From the NCBI GenBank assembly GCA_964528825.1, contig CAZGVB010000001.1:53545-117544 (forward strand): DNA of 64,000 nucleotides, written 5' to 3'. This DNA is from RGIG5612 sp964528825. GTDB lineage: Bacteria; Bacillota; Clostridia; Lachnospirales; Lachnospiraceae. This document shows positions 26,901 through 35,319 of this stretch, piece after piece; the stretch's first letter is position 1, and each line of letters begins with the position of its first letter. Below the pieces are notes generated by a model. It was given only the letters and a program-made list of their open reading frames with translations, ran no database searches and had not been told where the DNA came from. Both the position numbers and the translations under genes were made by a program.

Positions 26901-27536
26901 TTATTTCTGTTTGTCATGATATATTGAAAATTCGCAGCCGCAATAATTTTGTCTGTACAACTCATATTTTTTTGATAATTCAATAGATTTTTTATATCCG
27001 TCCTTCTTTTTAAAATCAGACGGAAGCCATAACACTTTATTATTTATATTTATCATAGCTTCATTACCGACACTGTTAAGGATCATTGCATTCTTATGCG
27101 GGCTTACAGTAAGCGTAGTCCCGAAATAGTCATATCCGCCCTTCTCGGCAAGCTGTGCCGTCTTTTTCAATCTGAATTCATAGCACTTTTTGCACCGGAT
27201 ACCGCCTTCCTTTTCATTTTCATACCCGAGTGTCTCACTTAAAAATTCGCTATGATCATATAAGAGCGTAATAAGATCGATATTTATATCATATTCCCGA
27301 TTCAGACACTTTATGATCTTTTTTTGCTCGTTTAGTCTGAGATCATATTCTTCTTCCGGATAAATATTTGGATTGTAATACAGTACAGTGATCTCAAAAT
27401 AATCCTTCAGATATTGCAGGCAATAGCTGCTGCATGGTCCGCAGCAGCTATGCAAAAGAAGACGCGGCCTTTTCCCGATATCTTTTATGCTATTTAATAA
27501 TATATCAAGTTCTTTTTGATAATTTATCTTTTCCAA
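26901..27536 (-). CDS. queH: Epoxyqueuosine reductase QueH
   Basis: Performs the last step of queuosine tRNA modification, reducing epoxyqueuosine, as the non-cobalamin alternative to QueG. The cysteines expected to bind iron-sulfur and iron are present: HSCCGPCSSYC near residue 29, GGIRCKKC near 110, and NYCGC near the C-terminus. Length 211 fits. The only start in frame is TTG (27534-27536) with no good SD, so the exact N-terminus is less certain. It lies among tRNA and DNA housekeeping genes. Confidence 0.93.
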   Translation of the reverse strand: MEKINYQKELDILLNSIKDIGKRPRLLLHSCCGPCSSYCLQYLKDYFEITVLYYNPNIYPEEEYDLRLNEQKKIIKCLNREYDINIDLITLLYDHSEFLSETLGYENEKEGGIRCKKCYEFRLKKTAQLAEKGGYDYFGTTLTVSPHKNAMILNSVGNEAMININNKVLWLPSDFKKKDGYKKSIELSKKYELYRQNYCGCEFSIYHDKQK

Positions 27537-27555
27537 TGCAGCATCAATGACATTA

Positions 27556-28038
27556 TTATCCGTTTTGTCTTACGGCCTTTATTATGACATAATCCTTCTT
27601 TTTGTCGGTTATCGTTTCATCACTGAGTATGACAAATCCATGATCGATCACGAAATCTCTTACAAGATTGCTGTCTCTGTGCGGTGAAAGTATCAACTCA
27701 GAAACCATATCAAGCACTGCGGGCTTTTTATCTAATATGTTTGTCATGGCAATACCGCCCATACCGGAAATGATCAAGGTATCGACCTCCCCCGGAGCAA
27801 TATTTTCAAGTCCGTCGGATAGCCTGCAGATCATGCGGTCTGTAATATCATATCTTTTTGCAAGCTCTTCGGCTTTTTTCAAGGAACCCGCGCTTATATC
27901 CGATGCTATGACATATTCGGATATACCTTCTTTAATGAGACAAGCAGGTACAAAACCGTGATCCGTACCTATATCCGCGCATCTGTTTCCGGGTGTCACC
28001 AATGAAACAATATATTTCAGTCTCAAGGATATGCTCAT
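27556..28038 (-). CDS. trmK: TrmK-like tRNA (adenine-22-N1) methyltransferase, short form
   Basis: SAM-dependent methyltransferase of the TrmK family. Motif I CADIGTDHGFVPACL (about 20-34), the ASDIS acidic loop, DGLENI and ISGMGG match the Rossmann domain. The protein stops at 160 residues, straight after DYVIIKAV. Bacillus TrmK continues for about 75 residues with a helical bundle involved in tRNA binding. Only 19 bp remain before queH, so the missing part is not hidden by a frameshift. Its ATG overlaps the rpoD stop by one base. Confidence 0.85.
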   Translation of the reverse strand: MSISLRLKYIVSLVTPGNRCADIGTDHGFVPACLIKEGISEYVIASDISAGSLKKAEELAKRYDITDRMICRLSDGLENIAPGEVDTLIISGMGGIAMTNILDKKPAVLDMVSELILSPHRDSNLVRDFVIDHGFVILSDETITDKKKDYVIIKAVRQNG

Positions 28039-29186
28039 CAGTCAAGAAAGTCCTTCAATTTTCTGCTTCTGCTCGGATGTCTGAGCTTTCTGAGAGCCTT
28101 CGCCTCAATCTGTCTGATACGTTCTCTTGTAACATTAAATTCCTTGCCGACCTCCTCGAGAGTCCTTGTTCGACCATCATCGAGTCCGAACCTGAGCTTA
28201 AGCACCTGCTGTTCCCTTGGAGTAAGTGTTCCTAATACCTCATTTAATTGTTCTTTGAGCAATACAAAGGCAACTGCGTCGGCGGGAGATGTTATATTCT
28301 CATCCTTAATAAAATCTCCGAGATGAGAATCCTCCTCCTCACCTATAGGAGTCTCGAGGGAAATCGGGTCTTGAGAAATCTTTAAGATTTCTCTTACTCT
28401 TGATACAGGTATATCCATTCTCTCGGCGATCTCCTCATTGGTAGGCTCACGTCCGAGTTCCTGAAGAAGCTGCCTGGATACTCTAAGAAGCTTATTGATC
28501 GTCTCAACCATATGCACCGGGATACGTATAGTACGCGCCTGATCAGCGATCGCCCTTGTTATAGCCTGCCTGATCCACCATGTGGCATATGTTGAGAATT
28601 TGTAACCTTTTTTATAATCAAACTTTTTGACAGCCTTCATCAATCCAAGGTTGCCTTCCTGTATAAGATCCAAAAGCTGCATGCCTCTTCCAACATATCT
28701 TTTGGCAATACTTACTACCAGTCTCAGATTGGCCTCGGCCAATTTTTTCTTGGCTTCCTCATCGCCCTGCTCCATGCGCTTAGCAAGCTCGATTTCTTCA
28801 TCAGATGTAAGCAGCGGAACCTTTCCGATCTCCTTAAGGTACATTCTTACATGATCTTCAATATTTATATTATTTTCGAGATCTGTAAGATCGAGATCAA
28901 GATCGAAATCCAGCTCCGACTCAAGTTCATCATTGGAAAGCTCATCTATGGATTTACTGTCATCTTCAAAATCCATGAGAATATTATCATCATTGATATC
29001 AGTTCTGAGAACGTCTATTCCCTTATTCTGCAGATAATCAACGATATGACCGAGCTTTGCCTCCGAAATATCCATGTTAGGGAAATATTTTTCAATTTCA
29101 TTATATTCGATAAAATTTTTCCTGCTTTCCGCATCTTTTATAAGCTTTTCAAGACATTCTTCAAAATTCTTCTCATCATCAATCAT
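28038..29186 (-). CDS. rpoD: RNA polymerase primary sigma factor RpoD (SigA)
   Basis: Housekeeping sigma factor. Region 1.1-like and acidic sequences (1-110) precede region 1.2, then 2.1-2.4 (YATWWIRQAITRAIADQ, -10 recognition), region 3 (SLETPIGEEEDSHLGDFI), and region 4 with VTRERIRQIEAKALRKLRHP for the -35 box. Length 382 is typical of a Firmicute SigA. It follows dnaG in the classic macromolecular-synthesis order. The promoters listed here (TTGAAC/TATAAT and similar) match what such a sigma factor recognises. Confidence 0.98.
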   Translation of the reverse strand: MIDDEKNFEECLEKLIKDAESRKNFIEYNEIEKYFPNMDISEAKLGHIVDYLQNKGIDVLRTDINDDNILMDFEDDSKSIDELSNDELESELDFDLDLDLTDLENNINIEDHVRMYLKEIGKVPLLTSDEEIELAKRMEQGDEEAKKKLAEANLRLVVSIAKRYVGRGMQLLDLIQEGNLGLMKAVKKFDYKKGYKFSTYATWWIRQAITRAIADQARTIRIPVHMVETINKLLRVSRQLLQELGREPTNEEIAERMDIPVSRVREILKISQDPISLETPIGEEEDSHLGDFIKDENITSPADAVAFVLLKEQLNEVLGTLTPREQQVLKLRFGLDDGRTRTLEEVGKEFNVTRERIRQIEAKALRKLRHPSRSRKLKDFLD

Positions 29187-29210
29187 ATTTTTCTCCTTGC
29201 TGCGTAAATA

Positions 29211-30971
29211 TCAATTTAACTTGATATCTTTTAATCCTTCCTGCTCTTTTTTCAATCTGATGATCATGTTTATGTCACTTTCTGAGTTGATGAGCCTGTT
29301 TAGCTGTTCGATTCTGATCTTAACTGTACAATCAGTGAGTGCTTTTTTCCTTTCGTCCTCGCTCATATCGGAAAGATCTTCATAAATAACCTTACTTACC
29401 GTTTCCTGATCTTCGCAGTCTTCAAAATAATTTATTATGTTTGTGGCGTTAAGTTCGCCGGACTTTAGCTGTTCGAAAACCAGTCTGGCCATTGTTTTGT
29501 ACGGTTCTGTAACAAAATCATCAGGTGATATAATATCGAATATACTCTTATATGACTGCGGGCGGGAGCATAAAATAGATAAGACCATTTTTTCATTTTC
29601 TGCCGTCCCTTTGTCGTTCTTATTTTTTTTATCGAATTTTTCATTAAATTCACGGACCGGTGCAGCTTTAAAGCCCTCATTACTGAGAACATAGCCCTTT
29701 ACCTTGGAATTGAGTATATCATATTCAAAACCGTATCTTTTGCAGAAGGCTTTGATGTAATTATCTCTCTCAAGTTCATCACTTATATATCCGATCCTTG
29801 CTGCAAGCTCATTGCCAAATCTTGTTTTATCTGCGGGATCGTTTTGATCAAATGATCTTGCAAGTACGCTTGCCTCAAAGAGAATACTGTCCTCAGCCTC
29901 ACTCAGTCTTTTTTTATATTCATCTGTTCCCGCGCTTTTTATCAATTCATCAGGATCCTTATATGGATTAAGCGAAACAATCTTCACATCCAATCCTGCA
30001 TTTTTCAATTTTGCAATGGCTCTCAATGTTGCATTCTGTCCGGGACCGTCTGAATCATATGATATATATACCTTTTTGCAATACCTTTTTATGATCTGTG
30101 CATGATTATCAGTAAGGGCCGTCCCGAGTGAGGCAACGGCCTGCGTAAATCCGGCCCTGTGAAGGCTGATGACATCCATATATCCTTCAACAAGTATCAA
30201 GCCGCTGTCCTTATGTCTTTTTGCAGCATTAAGCCCGTATAATGTCTTATTTTTCTCAAAGCATATGGATTCCCTTGAGTTGAGATATTTAGGCTCCCCG
30301 CTGCCCATCACACGGCCCCCGAAGCCGATCACTCTGTTTGATGTATCCATTATCGGAAACATCACCCTGTTCCAAAAAACGTCACTTATACCTGTTTCCT
30401 TAATTGTGACAAGTTGTGACTCCTTAAGCTCTTCATCCGAATATCCCTTGCTCTTCAGATATTTATAAAGATCGTCTTTATATTTGTCGGAATAACCTAA
30501 CCCAAAGGATGTTATTGTTTTATCGTCCAGGCCTCTTTCTTTCAGATAAGCATAGGCCTTCTCGCCTCTTGGCGAAGCAAGTAAATGATAATAATAAACT
30601 GCTGCTTCCTTATTTATTTCAAGGATCTTTTGACTTTTTTTATATTTTTCGGATACCGATTTTGAATAATCCGGCTCCGGAAGCTTTATCCCGGCTTTAT
30701 CGGCCAACATTTTCAAAGCGTCACTGTATGAGCAATTCTCATATTTCATCAAAAATGTAAGAACACTGCCGCCCGAGTGACAACCAAAGCAGTAGAACAT
30801 ATGCTTGCCCGGATTATCGGTTACAGAAAAAGATGCCGTTTTCTCGTTATGGAACGGACAAAGACCGAAATAAGTGTTTCCCCTTTTTGTCAGATTAACA
30901 TATTCACCGATCACATCCACGATATTATTCGATTCAAGAACCTGATCAACTATATCCTGAGGGTAAAACAT
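29211..30971 (-). CDS. dnaG: DNA primase
   Basis: Makes RNA primers for replication. The N-terminal zinc-binding domain has CPFHNEKTASF followed by CFGCHSGG (CHC2 type). The Toprim core is visible in LVEGYMDVISLHRAGF and YDSDGPGQNA, and a C-terminal helicase-binding region fills about 430-586. Length 586 is normal. It directly abuts dgt (next base) and lies 24 bp before rpoD. Confidence 0.98.
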   Translation of the reverse strand: MFYPQDIVDQVLESNNIVDVIGEYVNLTKRGNTYFGLCPFHNEKTASFSVTDNPGKHMFYCFGCHSGGSVLTFLMKYENCSYSDALKMLADKAGIKLPEPDYSKSVSEKYKKSQKILEINKEAAVYYYHLLASPRGEKAYAYLKERGLDDKTITSFGLGYSDKYKDDLYKYLKSKGYSDEELKESQLVTIKETGISDVFWNRVMFPIMDTSNRVIGFGGRVMGSGEPKYLNSRESICFEKNKTLYGLNAAKRHKDSGLILVEGYMDVISLHRAGFTQAVASLGTALTDNHAQIIKRYCKKVYISYDSDGPGQNATLRAIAKLKNAGLDVKIVSLNPYKDPDELIKSAGTDEYKKRLSEAEDSILFEASVLARSFDQNDPADKTRFGNELAARIGYISDELERDNYIKAFCKRYGFEYDILNSKVKGYVLSNEGFKAAPVREFNEKFDKKNKNDKGTAENEKMVLSILCSRPQSYKSIFDIISPDDFVTEPYKTMARLVFEQLKSGELNATNIINYFEDCEDQETVSKVIYEDLSDMSEDERKKALTDCTVKIRIEQLNRLINSESDINMIIRLKKEQEGLKDIKLN

Positions 30972-31973
30972 CTATTTCTCCCAAAATCCCGGTATGAAAA
31001 GCCTTTTAAACAGATTAACGGAATATACGTCCGTCATACCCGAAATAAAATCACATACCGCTCTGCCCGGCTTTGTATGTTGTATTTCAACTGATCTTGC
31101 ATATTCCTGCGGCATCTCATCAATATGCTTTATATAATAATCGTATAATGCATCAAGCATTATATCAGCCTTAAGCTCTTCAGATTTGCATTTAGGATTA
31201 AAGTAAAGATTATCGGTCAAAAAAAGCCTAAGCTCCTCAAATGCCTCATAAGCCTCGGGACTCATTTGAACGTCATCTTTATCTAATGAATTGCCAATAA
31301 CATCCTTTACAAGGAAATCAAGCCGCTCACCATGAGTCGCTCCTAAGGCGTCTCTTATACTCTTCGGAACATCGTTTTCCGAGAGAATGCCTGCTCTGAT
31401 AGCGTCATCCATATCATGATTTGTATAAGCTATCTTATCAGATAATCTTACTACTCGTCCCTCGAGTGTAGACGGCATACTGTTCATGCTGTGATTAGCG
31501 ATGCCATCTATCACTTCATAGCACAGATTAAGACCGGCCCCATCATTTTCCAGGACTTCAACCAGTCTTTTGCTTTGGAGCTCGTGGATAAAATGATATT
31601 TACGATCCAGGGTCCTCTCACCCGCGTGCCCGAAAGGTGTATGACCAAGATCATGTCCCAAAGCTATAGCCTCTGTCAGATCCTCATTCAGTCTCAAAGA
31701 TGTTGATATCGTCCTTGCGATTTGAGAAACCTCAAGCGTATGCGTAAGTCTCGTTCTGTAATGATCGCCCATCGGTGAAAGAAACACTTGGGTTTTGTGC
31801 TTAAGCCGCCTGAACGCCTTGCAATGGATAATACGATCCCGATCACGCTGAAAGCATGTCCTTATATCACATGGCTGTGCAGGATGCATTCTGCCTTTTG
31901 AAGACATGCTTAGCGTTGCAAACGGGCTCAATATTTGCTTTTCTCTCTCTTCTTTTTCTTCTCTTATGGTCAT
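30972..31973 (-). CDS. dgt: dGTPase-like HD-domain deoxynucleotide triphosphohydrolase
   Basis: Hydrolyses dNTPs to deoxynucleoside and triphosphate, helping set dNTP pools. The HD-domain metal ligands are visible: RTRLTHTLEVSQIA (His), GHDLGHTPFGHAGE (His-Asp), and the later NHSMNSMPSTLEGRVVRLSDK (Asp). Length 333 matches the clostridial type 2 family. It abuts dnaG, a linkage common in Clostridia. No strong SD precedes the ATG at 31971-31973. Confidence 0.93.
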   Translation of the reverse strand: MTIREEKEEREKQILSPFATLSMSSKGRMHPAQPCDIRTCFQRDRDRIIHCKAFRRLKHKTQVFLSPMGDHYRTRLTHTLEVSQIARTISTSLRLNEDLTEAIALGHDLGHTPFGHAGERTLDRKYHFIHELQSKRLVEVLENDGAGLNLCYEVIDGIANHSMNSMPSTLEGRVVRLSDKIAYTNHDMDDAIRAGILSENDVPKSIRDALGATHGERLDFLVKDVIGNSLDKDDVQMSPEAYEAFEELRLFLTDNLYFNPKCKSEELKADIMLDALYDYYIKHIDEMPQEYARSVEIQHTKPGRAVCDFISGMTDVYSVNLFKRLFIPGFWEK

Positions 31974-31996
31974 ACAGATATAAATATAATGCGATC

Positions 31997-32026
31997 CGAC
32001 TACGACATATTTATATGCCGCAGTCG
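31997..32026 (-). terminator. 13-bp hairpin between upp and dgt
   Basis: The arms of a 13-bp stem (two G-U pairs on the minus-strand RNA) close a 4-nt loop at 31997-32026. It lies just after the upp stop and just before dgt. No clean U tract follows, so it could be a weak terminator, an attenuator or an mRNA-stabilising structure. Confidence 0.5.
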
Positions 32027-32042
32027 TGCAATCTTAAAATGA

Positions 32043-32663
32043 TCAATCGGTTCCGAACAGCCTGTCACCGGCATCACCCAATCCCGGTACTATATATCCG
32101 CGTTCATTCAAATGATCATCCATAGCTGCAAGAGTTATATCAACATCCGGATGGTCATGCTGTATCCTTTTCACGCCTTCAGGTACTCCTACAAGACAAA
32201 CAAGAAGGATCTTCTTTGCGCCTCTTTCTTTTATCTTTGTTATAGCCGCAGATGCACTGCCTCCTGTAGCCAGCATCGGGTCTGTAACAATAACGATTGA
32301 ATGAGATATATCCTTAGGAAATCTCGAATAATACTCATGCGGTTCAAGTGTTTCCTCATCACGATACATGCCGATATGGCCTATTTTCGCCGTAGGGATG
32401 ATATCTCTGAATCCGTCTACAAGTCCTATACCTGCCCTGAGGATCGGAGCAAGAACTATCTTTTGATCGAGCTCATAGCCGACTGTATCACATATAGGAG
32501 TCTTGATATTTTTTGTTTTTAACGGGAAATCTCTGGTGACCTCATATGCCATAAGCTTGGCTATTTCATCCAGATTTTGTTTGAAGATGTAAGTGGATGT
32601 TTCCTCATCCCTCATAATACTTAATTTATGCTTGATAAGTGCATGATCTAATACTGTAACCAT
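32043..32663 (-). CDS. upp: Uracil phosphoribosyltransferase
   Basis: Salvages uracil to UMP with PRPP. The PRPP-binding motif VTDPMLATGGSASAA and the family-specific MYRDEETLEPHEYYSRFP are present. The start is the ATG at 32661-32663, giving MVTVLDHALIKHKLSIMRDE, the standard N-terminus, with GGAGG 11 nt upstream. Upstream in-frame sequence belongs to the promoter region. The 206-residue product is normal. Confidence 0.96.
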   Translation of the reverse strand: MVTVLDHALIKHKLSIMRDEETSTYIFKQNLDEIAKLMAYEVTRDFPLKTKNIKTPICDTVGYELDQKIVLAPILRAGIGLVDGFRDIIPTAKIGHIGMYRDEETLEPHEYYSRFPKDISHSIVIVTDPMLATGGSASAAITKIKERGAKKILLVCLVGVPEGVKRIQHDHPDVDITLAAMDDHLNERGYIVPGLGDAGDRLFGTD

Positions 32664-32702
32664 TATTAATAAAACCTCCGAATATCGCAATAAACCACGC
32701 TG

Positions 32703-32731
32703 ATTATAACACCTTGCATATGCTAAAACAA
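32703..32731 (-). promoter_or_regulatory. upp promoter
   Basis: Minus strand TTGTTT (32726-32731), 17-bp spacer ending in TGT (extended -10), and perfect TATAAT (32703-32708), about 40 bp before the upp ATG. It is likely the head promoter of the downstream dgt-dnaG-rpoD block, subject to the hairpin at 31997-32026. Confidence 0.65.
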
Positions 32732-32742
32732 GACGAACAGTA

Positions 32743-32928
32743 TCAATGCACGGTCCCTTCGTCGTTCGAATATTTTTTCTCAATGCTTCTGTATTCTTTT
32801 TCAATATCATTCATTACAACCCGTCTGATATATGAAGATACTGTTTCTCCGTTGTACTCGGCAAAGCATTTAAGTAATATACCGTCAATCTCACTCATTC
32901 TGAGAGTTATCGTTATGTTTTTTTCCAT
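32743..32928 (-). CDS. Small ribbon-helix-helix protein (DUF6290-like antitoxin type)
   Basis: A 61-residue protein with the pattern of a ribbon-helix-helix DNA-binding fold: an N-terminal beta strand (NITITLRMS), helix A (EIDGILLKCFAEYNG) and helix B beginning ETVSSYIRRVV, as in RelB/StbD-like antitoxins. No toxin-sized gene lies next to it; the neighbours are upp and an LCP gene. The SD is weak. It probably represses its own promoter, where three alternating AGCGA/TCGCT elements occur (32959-32988). It may be an orphan antitoxin or a stand-alone regulator. Confidence 0.7.
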   Translation of the reverse strand: MEKNITITLRMSEIDGILLKCFAEYNGETVSSYIRRVVMNDIEKEYRSIEKKYSNDEGTVH

Positions 32929-32958
32929 TTTTTACCAGGTATTGTTTTTTTTAGATGT

Positions 32959-32988
32959 AGCGATCAAGATTTTTTGTCGCTTTAGCGA
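32959..32988. promoter_or_regulatory. Alternating AGCGA/TCGCT elements upstream of the RHH gene
   Basis: AGCGA (32959-32963), TCGCT (32977-32981) and AGCGA (32984-32988) alternate in orientation, with the last two forming a 12-bp palindrome. They lie 31-60 bp before the RHH start codon, a typical position for an RHH operator. They are embedded in very AT-rich sequence. Confidence 0.4.
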
Positions 32989-33048
32989 ATTTTTTGAATT
33001 TAAAGAATTATTATTTTTTAATTTTTCAGATCATACTTTTGCAGAATT

Positions 33049-33084
33049 TTCCATACAGGCAGCCGAAAAGGTGCCTGTATGGAA
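33049..33084 (-). terminator. 13-bp hairpin after the first LCP gene
   Basis: TTCCATACAGGCA (33049-33061) and its perfect complement (33072-33084) enclose a 10-nt loop, 18 bp beyond the LCP stop codon. It is well placed as a terminator, although the U tract is poor. Confidence 0.6.
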
Positions 33085-33101
33085 ACCAATCGATTAACCA
33101 A

Positions 33102-35114
33102 TCAATTAACCGGCTCGTCAGTCGGAACATTCTCCGCCGTCTCTGCAGATACAGTCTCCGGTTCTGTTACAATTTCTGCCGTTGTTGTCTCTTCCCAAGT
33201 AACGGACTCGTTTGTTTCTTGTGAAATATCATCGGGTATATATTCAGTTGTCGCCTCGTCAGGTATCGTTATCTCTGTTTCTTCATAGTAATAATCGTCT
33301 CCGCCGTCATCAACATAATCAACAAGTGAAACAGCCAATGTCTTGCCTTCAGGCATGTTATCTTCTACATTTTCAAGAAGCTCTCCCGACATTATTTTAC
33401 TTATGACAGAAGATATATAATCTATAGATTCCTGATAAGGTATGACCATGGATAAGAACTGACCGCCCGCAGCATAACTTGGCTGATAAGCAGATGTGCC
33501 CTTTGCCTGAAGCTTTTGAATATCCCACGAATAACCATTTTTCAGCTGATCCTGTATGATAGCCTTTATATTGGAATCCGGCATATTTGTGACAGCGCAG
33601 TCCTCAAGTGCCTCCATCAATGCATTAAAATGAGTTACACTCGATGCAGAGCACAGCTGATCAATAAGGGCCTCTATAACAAGCATTTGGTGTACACCTC
33701 TTGCAAAATCTCCGTCCGCTATAGAATAACGTTCCCTTACATACCACAATGCTTCCTCGCCTGAGAGATGAAGATCACCCTCTTCAAAATAATATCCTTC
33801 AGCCGATGTTGTAGAAAAGCTATATGGATTGTAGATATCTAATCCGCCTATCGCATCAATGATCTCCACAAGCGACGAGAAATTAACCTTGACATAATAG
33901 TCTATATCCTCCATGCCAAATATATTCTCGATAGTGTCAAGCTGAACATCAGTTCCGTAAATACCGGCATGAGTCAATTTATCCCTTGATCCATCGCTGA
34001 CACCGGGAAATTCAACATAATAATCCCTGGGAATGGTAACCAAAAGTACCTGATGATTTTTAGGATTAACAACACATATGATATTTACATCACTTCTGCC
34101 TGTAAGAGATATTTCATCCCATTGATCATTGCCGCTTATAAAAATGGCATATGGATTGTTTAGAACGTCGGCATCTGAAGCCGTTGGTGCTTCTGCATCT
34201 TCTTTAATCTTTATCTGAGCGATCACTTTAATCTTGCTCAGGAAATCCTCGTCCATATCTACCATAATAGTCTCAAATGAACTTTCGTAGATCACCGCTC
34301 CTACATCTTCGTTAAAAAGCGCATCATGAAGCTTCGAGACAGTAGAAAAATCAGAGGTCTTTACTGTTTTACCGGCCTCTTTATTTACCTCCTCCATTGC
34401 CTTTTTAAAGTTATCACTATTGATATTCGACATTGTACCGAATGTGTAATCTGCTGCATCCTTCAGATTTTCAGCACTGTCATCGGCAAGCACCGCAACC
34501 ATGTATGTATTTACATTATACGCGCTGCCCGTTATAGAGCTTATAACATCGTTTGCTCTTAATATATAAAAATCGCCTATAATTAATACAATACACATAA
34601 GACCGGATATAATCATACTCGCGATCTTCATGCTTCGTTTTTTTCCAAGCTGAAGCAAAAGCGCCGCAGCAAAAAATATCACAACTACTGCAATAGCAGC
34701 AACAAGCATGTATGAGGCAAAAATTCCGAAATCTATGAGAAGAATTACAAATATGATCGACAGCACGAACTCAACAGCCAATAAAACAGATCCTGCTAAG
34801 ACCAAAGGTTTTCTAAGTATTTCTTCAACGATCCATTCCTTAATGGTCCTCCTTACAGGAGGCTCTTCCATATCGTTTTCATCTTCGATCAAAAGATCCT
34901 TTTCCTGCAAGAACCTATAATCTGGCTTTTCGTTGTTAAATCTGTTGCTTGTTCTGTCATTTACGAATCCGCTATTTGTATGCAAATCTGATCTTTTTTC
35001 ATATCCGCCTTTTGTCTGTCTGCCGGATGCGGCTGCGTACCTGTCAGATCTGCTGCCTGAATCTTCTCTGTCCGATATATATTTGATATTTTCTTTTTTT
35101 CCGGTATATTTCAA
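33102..35114 (-). CDS. LytR-CpsA-Psr (LCP) family protein 1
   Basis: LCP enzymes attach teichoic acids or capsular glycans to peptidoglycan. The order is: a basic, polar cytoplasmic N-terminus (1-95); about three hydrophobic helices (about 97-185); an accessory extracellular domain (about 195-325); and the LCP domain with GRSDVNIICVVNP, TIPRDYYVEFPG, DKLTHAGIYG and VRERYSIADGDFARGVHQ, whose Arg and Asp residues bind pyrophosphate-polyprenyl substrate. A low-complexity tail rich in Glu and Thr (about 600-670) ends it. The start is TTG (35112-35114) after AAGGGTG. It is paralogous to the next gene. Confidence 0.92.
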   Translation of the reverse strand: MKYTGKKENIKYISDREDSGSRSDRYAAASGRQTKGGYEKRSDLHTNSGFVNDRTSNRFNNEKPDYRFLQEKDLLIEDENDMEEPPVRRTIKEWIVEEILRKPLVLAGSVLLAVEFVLSIIFVILLIDFGIFASYMLVAAIAVVVIFFAAALLLQLGKKRSMKIASMIISGLMCIVLIIGDFYILRANDVISSITGSAYNVNTYMVAVLADDSAENLKDAADYTFGTMSNINSDNFKKAMEEVNKEAGKTVKTSDFSTVSKLHDALFNEDVGAVIYESSFETIMVDMDEDFLSKIKVIAQIKIKEDAEAPTASDADVLNNPYAIFISGNDQWDEISLTGRSDVNIICVVNPKNHQVLLVTIPRDYYVEFPGVSDGSRDKLTHAGIYGTDVQLDTIENIFGMEDIDYYVKVNFSSLVEIIDAIGGLDIYNPYSFSTTSAEGYYFEEGDLHLSGEEALWYVRERYSIADGDFARGVHQMLVIEALIDQLCSASSVTHFNALMEALEDCAVTNMPDSNIKAIIQDQLKNGYSWDIQKLQAKGTSAYQPSYAAGGQFLSMVIPYQESIDYISSVISKIMSGELLENVEDNMPEGKTLAVSLVDYVDDGGDDYYYEETEITIPDEATTEYIPDDISQETNESVTWEETTTAEIVTEPETVSAETAENVPTDEPVN

Positions 35115-35319
35115 TTCAAGATCACCCTTTTCTTATTTTGACATTTTAATAAGCTTCAATTACTCACATTAACTATTTGTATCAAAGGTCTCATGCATGT
35201 ATATCTATATCACACAAAAAACCATCTTGGTATACTATCATATTATCTCTCCATTACTTAAATCATACCTTAAGAGACGGATTTAAATACTTTATCTGAC
35301 TCAAATCATATATACCGTT

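Noticed and set aside
31997..32026. tRNA-like fold between upp and dgt
   Set aside because: Only one long stem is present; there are no D- or T-arm consensus sequences. No tRNA or rRNA was recognised anywhere in the window.
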